Source: a bacterium (GTDB lineage: Bacteria > Patescibacteriota > Saccharimonadia > Saccharimonadales > Saccharimonadaceae). Taken from it: 64,000 nucleotides of DNA. The notes below the pieces were generated by a model. That model saw only the letters and a list, made by a program, of their open reading frames with translations. It had not been told where the DNA came from and ran no database searches. Numbering within the stretch: position 1 is the stretch's first letter; the number at the start of each line of letters is the position of its first letter. The stretch spans positions 1-64,000 of the forward strand of contig JAUMVB010000003.1 of assembly GCA_030530385.1 (NCBI GenBank). Reading direction: 5' to 3'. This document shows, in pieces, positions 41,312-50,157 of this stretch. Made by a program: the position numbers and the translations under genes.

Positions 41312-41346
41312 GTAATCGCGTCAAAACGGCGCGATTTTATTTTTTG
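41312..41346 (+). terminator. Terminator after hpf
   Basis: AATCGCG pairs with CGCGATT, followed by TTATTTTTT. Confidence 0.8.
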
Positions 41347-41396
41347 CTAAAAATATTGTATAATGGTGTAACTTTATTATTTTAGGGGGTGAAAAA

Positions 41397-41750
41397 ATGG
41401 ATAAAGCAAAACTTTTCAAAAAATACGGCCGTAGGTTTGTGGCTGTTGATATTTATGAGAATACAATTTATTTAGATTTTTATGAGATCAAAAATGATAA
41501 AATTATAAAAAAGCCTATTTTATTGTTTTTGTCAGAGAATAATTTAATAATAATTAGGGATAGCGAGAAAATCGAGTCTAGCAACAATATTAAATTGTAT
41601 TCTGATGTTATATCTTTGGCTGGGGATGCTGAGGCATCTTGTATGCTTAGGACTTTAAATAAGGAGATTGAATCTATCGCTAACCATAAGATTATTTCTC
41701 CTAATAATAAAATAGTAGAAATAGCCAAAAAGTTAATGAAAGTCCTTTAA
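41397..41750 (+). CDS. Unknown 117-residue protein
   Basis: ATG 41397 after GGGGGTGA. N-terminal half with beta character (RFVAVDIYENTIYLDFYEIK), middle hydrophobic strand (PILLFLSENNLIIIRD), C-terminal helices ending EIAKKLMKVL. No transmembrane segment, no family known to me. Promoter -10 TATAAT at 41359-41364. Its own terminator overlaps the stop codon. Confidence 0.65.
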   Translation: MDKAKLFKKYGRRFVAVDIYENTIYLDFYEIKNDKIIKKPILLFLSENNLIIIRDSEKIESSNNIKLYSDVISLAGDAEASCMLRTLNKEIESIANHKIISPNNKIVEIAKKLMKVL

Positions 41751-41767
41751 AGGGGCTTTTTTTAGTG
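41738..41767 (+). terminator. Terminator overlapping the stop of the 117-residue gene
   Basis: AAAGTCC pairs with GGGCTTT (one G-U), followed by TTTT. Confidence 0.65.
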
Positions 41768-41821
41768 TTAAAATTATGATAAAATTGTAATAGATTTTAT
41801 ACTGTTTTAATGGAGAAGGAA

Positions 41822-44482
41822 ATGTCTAAAAAAACTGCGAAAAAAAATGTGATGATAGAAGAAAGTAAGACTGAAAAAATTCTAACGAAGATTTTTGGTG
41901 ATCCGCAAAAGCGAATTTTGGCGCGACTGCAAAAAAAAGTTGATGAGATTAATGCTTTAAGTGAAAAATATGCTAAAAAATCTGATGATGAATTAAAAGA
42001 AAGTTTTGCTAAATTCAGAAAAAAGCTTGATAAAAAAGGTGAAACACTTGATACAATTTTGCCAGATGTTTTTGCGTTGGTGCGAGAAGCTTCAACTCGT
42101 ACGCTTGGGATGCGCCATTTTGATGTTCAGCTAATTGGCGGAATGGTGCTTCACGAAGGAAAGGTTGCCGAGATGAAAACCGGTGAAGGTAAGACCTTGG
42201 TGGCGACTTTACCAGTTTCTTTGAATGCGCTTGAAGGTAAGGGTGTTCATATAGTGACAGTTAACGACTATTTGGCTCAGCGCGACGCTTCTTGGATGGG
42301 TGAGCTTTATGATTTTCTAGGTTTGTCAGTAGGTGTGATTGTGAATGAAGCAAGCTATATTTATGATCCTAAGTTCGACAACGAATCGCACGAAGATGAA
42401 AAAATGCGTCGCCTTCGACCTGCTACACGTAAAGAAGCTTATAATGCTGATATTACATATGGTACAAATAATGAATTTGGCTTTGATTATTTGCGCGACA
42501 ACATGGTGAACGAAGTTGATTTGCTGCGTCAGCGCAACCTTAACTTTGCTATCGTTGACGAAGTTGACTCAATTTTGATCGATGAAGCTCGAACTCCATT
42601 GATTATCTCGGCTCCAGCTGCGGAGAACCCAGAAGCATATATTCAGTTTGCTAAAATTGCCGCTCAACTAACGGATGAAGATTACGAAACTGACGAGAAG
42701 CGCCGCAGTGTTTCATTGACTGATTCTGGAATTGATAAAGTTGAGAAACTTCTCAATATGAAAAATCTTTATACTCCAGAGCATTCGCGCGCAGTTTATC
42801 ATATGGATCAAGCTTTGCGTGCGCAAACTCTATTTAAGCGGGATAAAGACTATGTGGTAACTAACGATGGAGAAGTGATTATTGTTGATGAACACACTGG
42901 CCGCTTAATGAATGGTCGTCGATACAACGAAGGCTTGCATCAAGCGATTGAGGCAAAAGAAAAAGTGCCAGTGCTTCAAGAATCGATGACGCTCGCAACA
43001 ATTTCATTCCAGAATTTCTTTCGTCTTTATAAAAAACTTTCCGGTATGACCGGAACCGCATTTACTGAAGCTGAAGAATTCCAGCAGATATATTCTTTGG
43101 AAGTTGTACAAATTCCTTCGAATAAACCAGTTATTCGTGATGATAAAGAAGATCTAATTTTTAAGACCGAAAAAGCTAAGCTTAAAGCTGTCGCTGAAGA
43201 AATTAAAAAACACCATAAAGCCGGCCGTCCAGTTTTGGTTGGTTCAGCTTCAATTGAAAAAAATGAACAAATTGCCAAATACCTTGATAAAGAAGGCATA
43301 AAATATAACCTTCTAAATGCCAAGAATAACGAGCATGAAGCTGCGATTGTGGCGCGTGCTGGAGAAAAAGGCGCAATTACGCTTGCTACGAACATTGCTG
43401 GTCGTGGAACTGACATTAAACTTGGTGAAGGTGTAAAAGAACTTGGTGGCTTGGTTGTAATTGGTTCAGAGCGTCACGAATCGCGTCGAATTGATAACCA
43501 GTTCCGTGGTCGTGGTGGCCGTCAAGGTGATCCGGGTGAGACACAATTCTTTGTTTCAACCGAAGATGATCTAATGCGAATTTTCCAAGGAGAGCGAATT
43601 GCTATGCTTATGGATCGACTTGGTGTGCCTGATGATCAACCAATTCAGCACAAATCTGTTTCCAAGACGCTTGAAAATGCTCAAAAACGAGTTGAGGGAT
43701 TCAATTTTGACACGCGTAAAAATGTTGTTCAATACGACAATGTGATTAATCGTCATCGAAAAGTTGTCTATACGATGCGCCGAAAAATTCTTGAAGGCGA
43801 AGATATTACTCCGCAAATTAAAGCCTTGTTTGAGGATAAGGTTCGTGAACTAGTGGAGCTTCCTTCAAAGAATAATCCAGATTTTGTTGATAATTTCCTA
43901 GAATTCTTCCCGGTTGAACGTGATACGGTTGAAGCAATTGGCCGAATTAAAAATGATAAAAAACGTCTTTCACTAGCTAAACAGATCGCTGATGATATTT
44001 ATGCTGAAAAAGAATTTGAGCTAGGTGAAGACACAATCCAAAAGATCGAGCGCGAAGTTTATATGCAGATTCTTGATACTTTATGGATGAATCACCTCGA
44101 GAATATGAATCATTTGCGCGAAGGAATCCACTGGCGAAGTGTCGGTCAGCGCGATCCGTTGGTAGAATACCGTTCTGAGAGTCAAAAATTATTTGATGGT
44201 CTTCAAAACACTTTGCGAGATGAGGCTGTCCGAATTATTACTCATATTCAGCAGAGCGATATTCTAGCTCGTAGCGAAGAAGATCACGAAACCGAATTAA
44301 CACGTCTTGCGGAAAATTCTGTTGAATCTGGCGTGAATGAAGTATTATCTGGTGAAAAGAATCGAGATGATGATTTTAGCGCCAAGAAATCTTCGACTGT
44401 GTCCGAGAGGAATGCTCGTAAAAATAAGGCTCGCAAAACTAAAAAAGCTCAGCGCCAAAACAAGAAAAAGGGCCGAAAATAA
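41822..44482 (+). CDS. secA: Preprotein translocase ATPase SecA
   Basis: 886 residues from ATG 41822, set by GGAGAAGGAA; an in-frame ATG at 41810 overlaps that site. Walker A MKTGEGKTLVATLP near 118, Walker B with IVDEVDSILIDEARTPL, the GTNNEFGFDYLRDNM block, SGMTGTA, motif V ATNIAGRGTDIKLGEGV and motif VI QFRGRGGRQGDPGE. The C-terminus is a Lys/Arg-rich tail (RKNKARKTKKAQRQNKKKGR) in place of the SecB/zinc-binding SEC-C motif. Drives Sec export. The M16 peptidase gene begins at the next base. Confidence 0.97.
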   Translation: MSKKTAKKNVMIEESKTEKILTKIFGDPQKRILARLQKKVDEINALSEKYAKKSDDELKESFAKFRKKLDKKGETLDTILPDVFALVREASTRTLGMRHFDVQLIGGMVLHEGKVAEMKTGEGKTLVATLPVSLNALEGKGVHIVTVNDYLAQRDASWMGELYDFLGLSVGVIVNEASYIYDPKFDNESHEDEKMRRLRPATRKEAYNADITYGTNNEFGFDYLRDNMVNEVDLLRQRNLNFAIVDEVDSILIDEARTPLIISAPAAENPEAYIQFAKIAAQLTDEDYETDEKRRSVSLTDSGIDKVEKLLNMKNLYTPEHSRAVYHMDQALRAQTLFKRDKDYVVTNDGEVIIVDEHTGRLMNGRRYNEGLHQAIEAKEKVPVLQESMTLATISFQNFFRLYKKLSGMTGTAFTEAEEFQQIYSLEVVQIPSNKPVIRDDKEDLIFKTEKAKLKAVAEEIKKHHKAGRPVLVGSASIEKNEQIAKYLDKEGIKYNLLNAKNNEHEAAIVARAGEKGAITLATNIAGRGTDIKLGEGVKELGGLVVIGSERHESRRIDNQFRGRGGRQGDPGETQFFVSTEDDLMRIFQGERIAMLMDRLGVPDDQPIQHKSVSKTLENAQKRVEGFNFDTRKNVVQYDNVINRHRKVVYTMRRKILEGEDITPQIKALFEDKVRELVELPSKNNPDFVDNFLEFFPVERDTVEAIGRIKNDKKRLSLAKQIADDIYAEKEFELGEDTIQKIEREVYMQILDTLWMNHLENMNHLREGIHWRSVGQRDPLVEYRSESQKLFDGLQNTLRDEAVRIITHIQQSDILARSEEDHETELTRLAENSVESGVNEVLSGEKNRDDDFSAKKSSTVSERNARKNKARKTKKAQRQNKKKGRK

Positions 44483-45772
44483 ATGCGGCATTTCGTTGAA
44501 GAAGTGCGCCTAAAAAATGGCGCACGCGGTCTTCTTATAAATGTTCCAGATGCAACTGTGATGAGTTTTCGGTTTCAGTTCCGAGCAGGCTCAAGGTATA
44601 CTAAAAGTCATAAAATTTACGAAACTGCTCATATAATGGAGCATATGGCTTTTGGTGCTAATGCCAAATTTGCTAGCGAGCATGAATTCGAAGCTGAATT
44701 TACCAAAAATGGCGCCTATCATAACGCCTCAACATCTGATATGAATATGGTTTATATTGCTGATTGCGCTGATTTTGAATGGGAGAGAATTTTAGACCTT
44801 CAGCTTCTTTCGATCGCTACACCAAAATTTAATGAAACTGAATTTCTTGCCGAAAAGGGTAATGTTCGCAACGAATTAACTGGATATCTAAATAATAACG
44901 CACGCCTTTTATGGCCAAAAATTCAGCAGGCTTTTGGTGAAAAAGTTCTAACTTATGAGCAGCGTCTTAAAACAATTGATAATATTTCGCTAGCTGATAT
45001 CTGTGAACATCACGCGCGGACTCACACTACCGATAATTTACGATTTGTTATTGCTGGAAAAATTGATGAATCGCGTCGCGATAAAATCATTGCCAGTCTT
45101 GAACAAATTTCTTTACCACGAGGCGAAAGGTTTGACCTTATAACCGATCCTCTCGAAACGCCACATGAACCAGTTTATATTGCGCGACCAGATCTAAAAA
45201 ATATTAGTTTTGGTTTATCGTTGGTTTTACCGCGTCAGCTGTCAGATGATGAGATGGACGCTATGGACGCGTTGAACCACATTATAACTGGCACTATGCA
45301 TTCGCGTATTTTTGGTCAGGCCAGAAAACGAGGTTTAGCTTATGGTATTTATTCTGGAACGTCGCGTGGAGTGAATGATTCTTCGTGGGATTTTGAAGGG
45401 CAAACTAATTTTGATACTGCTAAACCGCTTTTTGAGCTTGTCGTAACAGAATTAAAGCGAATCTTGAATGGTGAAATTTCTGAGACTGAGCTTGAAGCGA
45501 TGAAGAGCTTTGCATTAGGGTCTTTTCAGATGAGTGGCCAAACGGTAGCTTCGACAGCTGGATTTTATGCTGGTCGTTATTTCTGGGATGGTGGAATTCG
45601 TGATTTTGAGAAGCAGCCAGAGTTAATTCGTGAGATTTCACTTTATAAAATGCTCAAAGTTGCGCGTGAATTTATTGACGCAAACTGCTGGTCTTTTGGT
45701 ACGGTTAGCGGTGGTCAAGTTGAGCAGGTCAATGAATTGAACGCTGAGATTTCTAAACTTTTTGAAAAATAA
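44483..45772 (+). CDS. M16-family zinc peptidase (pitrilysin-like)
   Basis: 429 residues. Inverted zinc motif HIMEH at 50-54 with the downstream Glu in FLAEKGNVRNELTGYL: an active M16 N-terminal half. The second half (FGLSLVLPRQLSDDEMDAMD; RKRGLAYGIYSGTSRG, the R/Y pair that grips substrate) is the inactive partner domain, so the whole clam-shell lies in one chain of normal M16B length. No signal peptide, so cytosolic. It starts at the base after the secA stop, so they are coupled. A role in clearing signal peptides or export failures is inferred from this context only. Confidence 0.88.
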   Translation: MRHFVEEVRLKNGARGLLINVPDATVMSFRFQFRAGSRYTKSHKIYETAHIMEHMAFGANAKFASEHEFEAEFTKNGAYHNASTSDMNMVYIADCADFEWERILDLQLLSIATPKFNETEFLAEKGNVRNELTGYLNNNARLLWPKIQQAFGEKVLTYEQRLKTIDNISLADICEHHARTHTTDNLRFVIAGKIDESRRDKIIASLEQISLPRGERFDLITDPLETPHEPVYIARPDLKNISFGLSLVLPRQLSDDEMDAMDALNHIITGTMHSRIFGQARKRGLAYGIYSGTSRGVNDSSWDFEGQTNFDTAKPLFELVVTELKRILNGEISETELEAMKSFALGSFQMSGQTVASTAGFYAGRYFWDGGIRDFEKQPELIREISLYKMLKVAREFIDANCWSFGTVSGGQVEQVNELNAEISKLFEK

Positions 45773-45779
45773 TATAAAA

Positions 45780-45803
45780 GAAAAAGCCTCTTGCGAGACT
45801 TAT
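45780..45803. terminator. Bidirectional terminator
   Basis: AGCCTC, TTGC loop, GAGACT, with A/T runs on each side; it separates the M16 gene from the convergent 110-residue gene. Confidence 0.65.
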
Positions 45804-45804
45804 A

Positions 45805-46137
45805 TTAGATGTATTGTACCTCCACTTCTAAGCTAAATAGTTTCTTGAATTCATCGACTATCTTATCCTCTAGATAATCCGATGTATTCTTTTCGACTAA
45901 TAATAATATATCTTCATAGTCAAAAATACTATTATTATTACTTACGAACCTAGATACCTTTTTTTTGAATCTAAGGTCTATGAGACTGTCTTTATCCAAA
46001 TTTGGAGAATTATCCATTTTTCTTAATTCTCTTTCGGTCAGATTTGGGCTAATAAGATTACTCACCTCTTCTTCCTTTAGAATGTAGGGGCTATTATTTT
46101 GTCCTTTGACTAAGTAAATAACTAGTTGTTGAGCCAT
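45805..46137 (-). CDS. Unknown 110-residue protein
   Basis: Starts MAQQLVIYLVKGQNNSPYIL after a strong AAGGAGG. Mixed strands and charged helices (YEDILLLVEKNTSDYLEDK), ends VEVQYI. Soluble, no Cys, no recognised family. It is a solitary gene with a clear promoter, like the small unknown genes at 31 kb and 41.4 kb. Confidence 0.65.
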   Translation of the reverse strand: MAQQLVIYLVKGQNNSPYILKEEEVSNLISPNLTERELRKMDNSPNLDKDSLIDLRFKKKVSRFVSNNNSIFDYEDILLLVEKNTSDYLEDKIVDEFKKLFSLEVEVQYI

Positions 46138-46185
46138 GTTTATGGCCTCCTTTTTTGCATAAATTTACTCTCAATGAGCTTTTAT

Positions 46186-46214
46186 ATTTTAACACGTTTT
46201 TCCTAAAAAGTCAA
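46186..46214 (-). promoter_or_regulatory. Promoter of the 110-residue gene
   Basis: Minus strand TTGACT (46214-46209), 17 bp, TAAAAT (46191-46186). Confidence 0.75.
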
Positions 46215-46275
46215 GTGTGTGAGGTTAGTTTGCTAAAAAAAACGCAAAATGATAAAATTAAAAAAAGGAGAAAAT

Positions 46276-47607
46276 ATGAAGATTGCTTTACTCGGATTTG
46301 GTTTAGAAACGCAAAGTGCAATGAATTTTTTGGCTAAAAAATATAAAGATGCGGAATTTGAAATTTACGATCAGCGGGCAGAAAGTAAAATAGAGGCACC
46401 ACGAAATGCTAAAATTTTTTTGGGCGTAAAAGACTTTTCGGAGGTGAAAGCTGATTTAATTGTTCGCACACCAGCCGTAAATCCACACAGGCTTTCTTCT
46501 TCCAAAATTACTAGTGTAACAAATTTATTCTTTGAGAATTGCCCAGCGAAGATTATTGGCGTAACTGGCTCAAAGGGTAAGGGAACGACAGCTAGTTTTG
46601 TGGCGGAAATTCTAAAATCTGCTGGTATAAAAACGCACCTCCTTGGCAATATTGGTGTTCCGGCGCTTGATAAAATTGATGAAATATCGCCTAATGACGC
46701 GGTAGTATATGAGCTCAGTAGTTTTCAGCTTTGGGATGCGCAGAAATCACCATTTGTAGCGATTCTGAATAATATCGAGCCAGACCACTTGGATGTTCAT
46801 GACGGTTTTGACGATTATGTTGCAGCTAAAATGAATATTGCCTTAAAACAAACCAAAAATGATTTTTTTATCTATAACTCAGAAAATCAAGTTGTGGAAA
46901 AGGCTGTGGAAAACTCTAAGAATCGGTTATATGGAACGCTCCAAAATTTTCCGAACAAAAAACTTGCTCACGTAAAAGACGAATATTTTTATTGGGGTGA
47001 GAAGAGGCTTTTTGAAACTAGTATTCTCAAATTAGCAGGCGAGCATAATCAAAAAAATGCTTTAGCGGCTATGATAGCGACTTTTGATTTTCTTGCGGAT
47101 CGTGGGAAGGATTTACGAGAGATTACTAGTGACTGGCAAAAAGGACTATCAAAATTTGAAGGTCTGCCACATCGCTTGAAATTTGTTCGTGAGATTAACG
47201 GAATCAAATTTTACGATGATAGCATTGCTACTACACCAGGTAGTGCAATTGCGGCGATGAATGCCTTCGCTGAGCCTAAGGTGCTGATTTTGGGCGGTAG
47301 TGACAAAGGAGCGGATTTAAGTAAGTTAATTTCGCGAATATCAGAATCATCGATTGACGAACTTCGTGAAGTAATTTTAATCGGTAAAGAAGCCGAAAAA
47401 TTAAATTTAAAGCTCAAAGATAAGAACTTCACCCGCATTAAAAATCTTGGCTTAAATACGACCATGCAACAGGTTGTTAAAACTGCTTTTGCTGATGCTC
47501 AATCTGGAGATGTGGTTATTTTGAGCCCAGCGCACGCTAGTTTTGATATGTTTAAGAGCTATGTTGATCGGGGAGAGCAATTTATTAAAGCGGTGGGTGA
47601 ACTGTAG
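46276..47607 (+). CDS. murD: UDP-N-acetylmuramoylalanine--D-glutamate ligase
   Basis: 443 residues from ATG 46276 after AAAAGGAGAAAA; an upstream in-frame ATG at 46249 is not supported. N-terminal Rossmann part (KIALLGFGLETQSAMNFL), Mur-ligase P-loop GVTGSKGKGTTASFVAE near 95, ELSSFQLWD near 142, NNIEPDHLDVH near 166 and FYDDSIATTPGSAIAAM near 315. Adds D-Glu to the peptidoglycan precursor in the cytoplasm. It stands alone, away from a mur/dcw cluster. Confidence 0.95.
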   Translation: MKIALLGFGLETQSAMNFLAKKYKDAEFEIYDQRAESKIEAPRNAKIFLGVKDFSEVKADLIVRTPAVNPHRLSSSKITSVTNLFFENCPAKIIGVTGSKGKGTTASFVAEILKSAGIKTHLLGNIGVPALDKIDEISPNDAVVYELSSFQLWDAQKSPFVAILNNIEPDHLDVHDGFDDYVAAKMNIALKQTKNDFFIYNSENQVVEKAVENSKNRLYGTLQNFPNKKLAHVKDEYFYWGEKRLFETSILKLAGEHNQKNALAAMIATFDFLADRGKDLREITSDWQKGLSKFEGLPHRLKFVREINGIKFYDDSIATTPGSAIAAMNAFAEPKVLILGGSDKGADLSKLISRISESSIDELREVILIGKEAEKLNLKLKDKNFTRIKNLGLNTTMQQVVKTAFADAQSGDVVILSPAHASFDMFKSYVDRGEQFIKAVGEL

Positions 47608-47618
47608 AATGAGCATAA

Positions 47619-47656
47619 AATAACTTTCGAAAGGCCGGAAGTTATTTTATTTTTGC
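47619..47656 (+). terminator. Terminator after murD
   Basis: AAATAACTTTC pairs with GGAAGTTATTT, followed by TATTTTT. Confidence 0.8.
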
Positions 47657-47673
47657 AGAAAAATAAAAAAGTC

Positions 47674-47700
47674 TTGACAATGCCAGCTACTTGGTATAAC
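47674..47700 (+). promoter_or_regulatory. Promoter of the PadR-PspC-ABC operon
   Basis: TTGACA (47674-47679), 15 bp, TATAAC (47695-47700), 8 nt before ATG 47709. The short spacer suggests a weak promoter or one that needs help. Confidence 0.55.
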
Positions 47701-47708
47701 ATAGAACT

Positions 47709-48050
47709 ATGACGGAGCAAGAACAAATTGAAAAATACGCTTCGCAGATGTCTACACAGATGCGAAAAGGCTTTATTGCTTTTTGCGTGCTAAAAGTTTG
47801 CTCTAAAAAACCTGTCTATACGAGCGATATTATCAAAGAACTTCGAGAAGCGAAGCTGGTAGTTGTGGAAGGAACAATTTACCCGCTACTGAGTCGACTT
47901 CAAAAAGAAGGATTACTGTCGCATGAATGGCAGGAAAGTGAGCAAGGCCCACCACGAAAATATTATAAAATTACCGATTTTGGTAAAGGTGTTGCGCAGG
48001 TGGTGGAGAAAGAAATTAATAATTTAAGCGCAACGATTGATAAACTTTAA
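47709..48050 (+). CDS. PadR-family transcription regulator
   Basis: 113 residues. Winged helix of PadR type: FIAFCVLKVCSKKPVYTSDI near 18, then VVEGTIYPLLSRLQKEGLL near 52 (the characteristic G-T-I/L-Y-P-L-L-x-R-L motif) and GPPRKYYKITDFGKG near 80. PadR proteins often repress the transporter operon they head. Here it is the first gene of a four-gene unit with a PspC protein and an ABC exporter, so self-regulation of that unit is likely. Confidence 0.92.
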   Translation: MTEQEQIEKYASQMSTQMRKGFIAFCVLKVCSKKPVYTSDIIKELREAKLVVVEGTIYPLLSRLQKEGLLSHEWQESEQGPPRKYYKITDFGKGVAQVVEKEINNLSATIDKL

Positions 48051-48059
48051 AGAGGAAAT

Positions 48060-49469
48060 ATGAAGGAAATTACACGGATTCATTTGGCGAAAATACCTTA
48101 CGAAATTGAGAATGATGCCAAAAAAGATATTGAAAAATATTTAAACGCTCTTCGTAAATTTGCTGATGATTCAATTTTTGCAGATGTTGAAATTCGAATC
48201 ACTGAAATTCTATCAGATATTGGGGTGGAGGCAAATGGCGTAATCACTAAAGAAGACGTCGAAAAAATTCGCGCTCAAATTGGTGAGCCGGAAGTTTTTG
48301 AAGGTGAAGGTGATGAAGATACTATCGACAACGATAATCGTAGCTATTTTGAAAGGCTTAAAGCCAAAAAACTATATCGTATTCGAGAAAATGCGCAAGT
48401 TGACGGTGTGGCGGCTGGACTTGCCGAGTATTTTGAAATCGATGTGACGATAATTCGTATTTTGATGATTTTGTTGATTTTTCCAACAATGGGCTGGATG
48501 TTTATCGTCTATCTAATTTTAGATTTTGCGATGCCAGTTGCTAAAAATGCTAACGATATTTTGAGGTCACGCGGTCAGGAGATTTCGGCGAGTGCTATTT
48601 CACAAATTAATGATGAGTTTAATTTCGAAAAGGCTAATAGGAAAGAGCATTCAGCTAGAAGGATTGGTTTAAAAATTCTCGGGGTAATTTTTACTCTTAT
48701 AGCATTTTGTGGATTAATTGCTATAATTATGGGCGACTTTGGACTTCAAGAAGCTTTCAGGAATGATACTATGAGGGGTATGAGCGAAAATTCTAAGCTC
48801 TTAATTATGATTTTGGGTAATTTTGCAGGTGTGGTATTCATTATATTTTGGTCGATTCTGGCGCATGCAAGTTTTTTGGCTAAATTTACACGCAATCATT
48901 TTGTTGCAATAATGATGAGTTTAGCACTAGGTATTACTAGTGGAATAGGAATTTTCACGGTCGCGAGCGATGGTATTAATCGTTTATCGCAGAAAATTGA
49001 ATCTAGTGCGATTGTCTCGCAAGCTTCGATTAACAAAGATGATCTTTCTAAGATTGAGGAGGTTAGCTCAAAAGTTGGTATTCGCGTAGAGTATATTGTG
49101 AGCGATGAACGTAAAATTGAGATTGGTGAATATAAAGCTTTAAACCAGAATTTATCAAAAAAACTAAGATTTAATTTTAGAGATAACAAGTTAACGATTT
49201 CTGGCAATGATAGAAGATATTTCTATGGCGGATCTAATGAATTTATTAGGATCTATGGTCCAGAACTTTCGAAAATAACCACCAATGAGACTTTCCGCTA
49301 TCAAACGCAAAAAGATCAAGACAAACTTGAAGCGACGCTTTCGAGCCGAGCCGGTTCTGACTTTGCGGTTCGAGGAAGTGGTAAGATTAAAAACTTTAAA
49401 GTTTATTTCTATGATATAAATAATCAATTTACAGAAGCAAAAGATTTGGAGCAATTTTATGAAGATTAA
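48060..49469 (+). CDS. PspC-domain membrane protein
   Basis: 469 residues, ATG after AGAGGAAAT. N-terminal helical domain at 1-90 (related to HAAS-type signalling modules that accompany PadR), then a PspC domain at about 108-160 (LYRIRENAQVDGVAAGLAEY; VYLILDFAMP) with its first span, three further spans at about 200-310, and a C-terminal beta-rich domain of about 150 residues, probably outside. PspC proteins sense membrane damage in phage-shock and Lia-type responses. The gene overlaps the ABC ATPase by 11 bp. Confidence 0.85.
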   Translation: MKEITRIHLAKIPYEIENDAKKDIEKYLNALRKFADDSIFADVEIRITEILSDIGVEANGVITKEDVEKIRAQIGEPEVFEGEGDEDTIDNDNRSYFERLKAKKLYRIRENAQVDGVAAGLAEYFEIDVTIIRILMILLIFPTMGWMFIVYLILDFAMPVAKNANDILRSRGQEISASAISQINDEFNFEKANRKEHSARRIGLKILGVIFTLIAFCGLIAIIMGDFGLQEAFRNDTMRGMSENSKLLIMILGNFAGVVFIIFWSILAHASFLAKFTRNHFVAIMMSLALGITSGIGIFTVASDGINRLSQKIESSAIVSQASINKDDLSKIEEVSSKVGIRVEYIVSDERKIEIGEYKALNQNLSKKLRFNFRDNKLTISGNDRRYFYGGSNEFIRIYGPELSKITTNETFRYQTQKDQDKLEATLSSRAGSDFAVRGSGKIKNFKVYFYDINNQFTEAKDLEQFYED

Positions 49470-50157
49470 TGTAGAGAATATTTCGAAAACTTTTGGTAAT
49501 AAGAAAAATAAATTTCAGGCTTTAAAAAATGTAAGTTTTGAGATTCCTGATGGCGCTAGTGTGGCTATTATCGGTAAATCCGGAAGTGGAAAATCGACTC
49601 TAATTCATGCAATGAGTGGGCTCGATGCTCCTGAAAAGGGCCATGTTTTTATAGACGGGATTGATATTCTATCTATGAAGCAAAAGAAGATTGATAAATT
49701 TCGTGCGCAAAAAATGGGATTTATTTTTCAGAGTTTCTTTGTGCAGGGAAATGAAACTTGCGTTGAAAATGTGAGTCTACCTTTAGAAATAGCAGAAGTG
49801 CCAACTTTACGTCGAGCAAAGAAAATCGAAAATGCTTTGAAGAAAGTTGAACTTCTTGATAAGAAAAAATCTAAAGCGCGAGATCTTTCTGGCGGTCAAA
49901 AACAAAGATTAGCTATTGCTCGAGCAATCGTGAATGAGCCTAAGTTGATTTTTGCCGACGAGCCAACAGGTAATCTAGATTCTGTAACTGGCGCAAAAAT
50001 TGAAAAATTGCTATTTGATTATAATAAAAATAATGGTGCTAATTTAGTTGTTGTGACGCATGATGAAGATCTAGCTGCAAAATGTGAGATTCAAATTAGG
50101 GTCAAAGATGGTGAGATCGAATCAATTAAAGATACGAGAGGAGTAAAAAATGCGTAG
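49459..50157 (+). CDS. ABC transporter ATPase (MacB/LolD type)
   Basis: 232 residues. Walker A GKSGSGKSTL near 38, Q-loop FIFQSFF near 89, signature LSGGQKQRLAIARA near 138, Walker B LIFADEPTGNLDS near 158, H-loop VVVTHDED. The sequence is closest to the MacB/FtsE/LolD branch that powers mechanotransmission. Overlaps the permease by 8 bp. Confidence 0.93.
   Translation: MKINVENISKTFGNKKNKFQALKNVSFEIPDGASVAIIGKSGSGKSTLIHAMSGLDAPEKGHVFIDGIDILSMKQKKIDKFRAQKMGFIFQSFFVQGNETCVENVSLPLEIAEVPTLRRAKKIENALKKVELLDKKKSKARDLSGGQKQRLAIARAIVNEPKLIFADEPTGNLDSVTGAKIEKLLFDYNKNNGANLVVVTHDEDLAAKCEIQIRVKDGEIESIKDTRGVKNA

Noticed and set aside
42879-43816. Minus-strand open frames inside secA
   Set aside because: They are frame shadows of secA with no start signals and unlikely protein composition.
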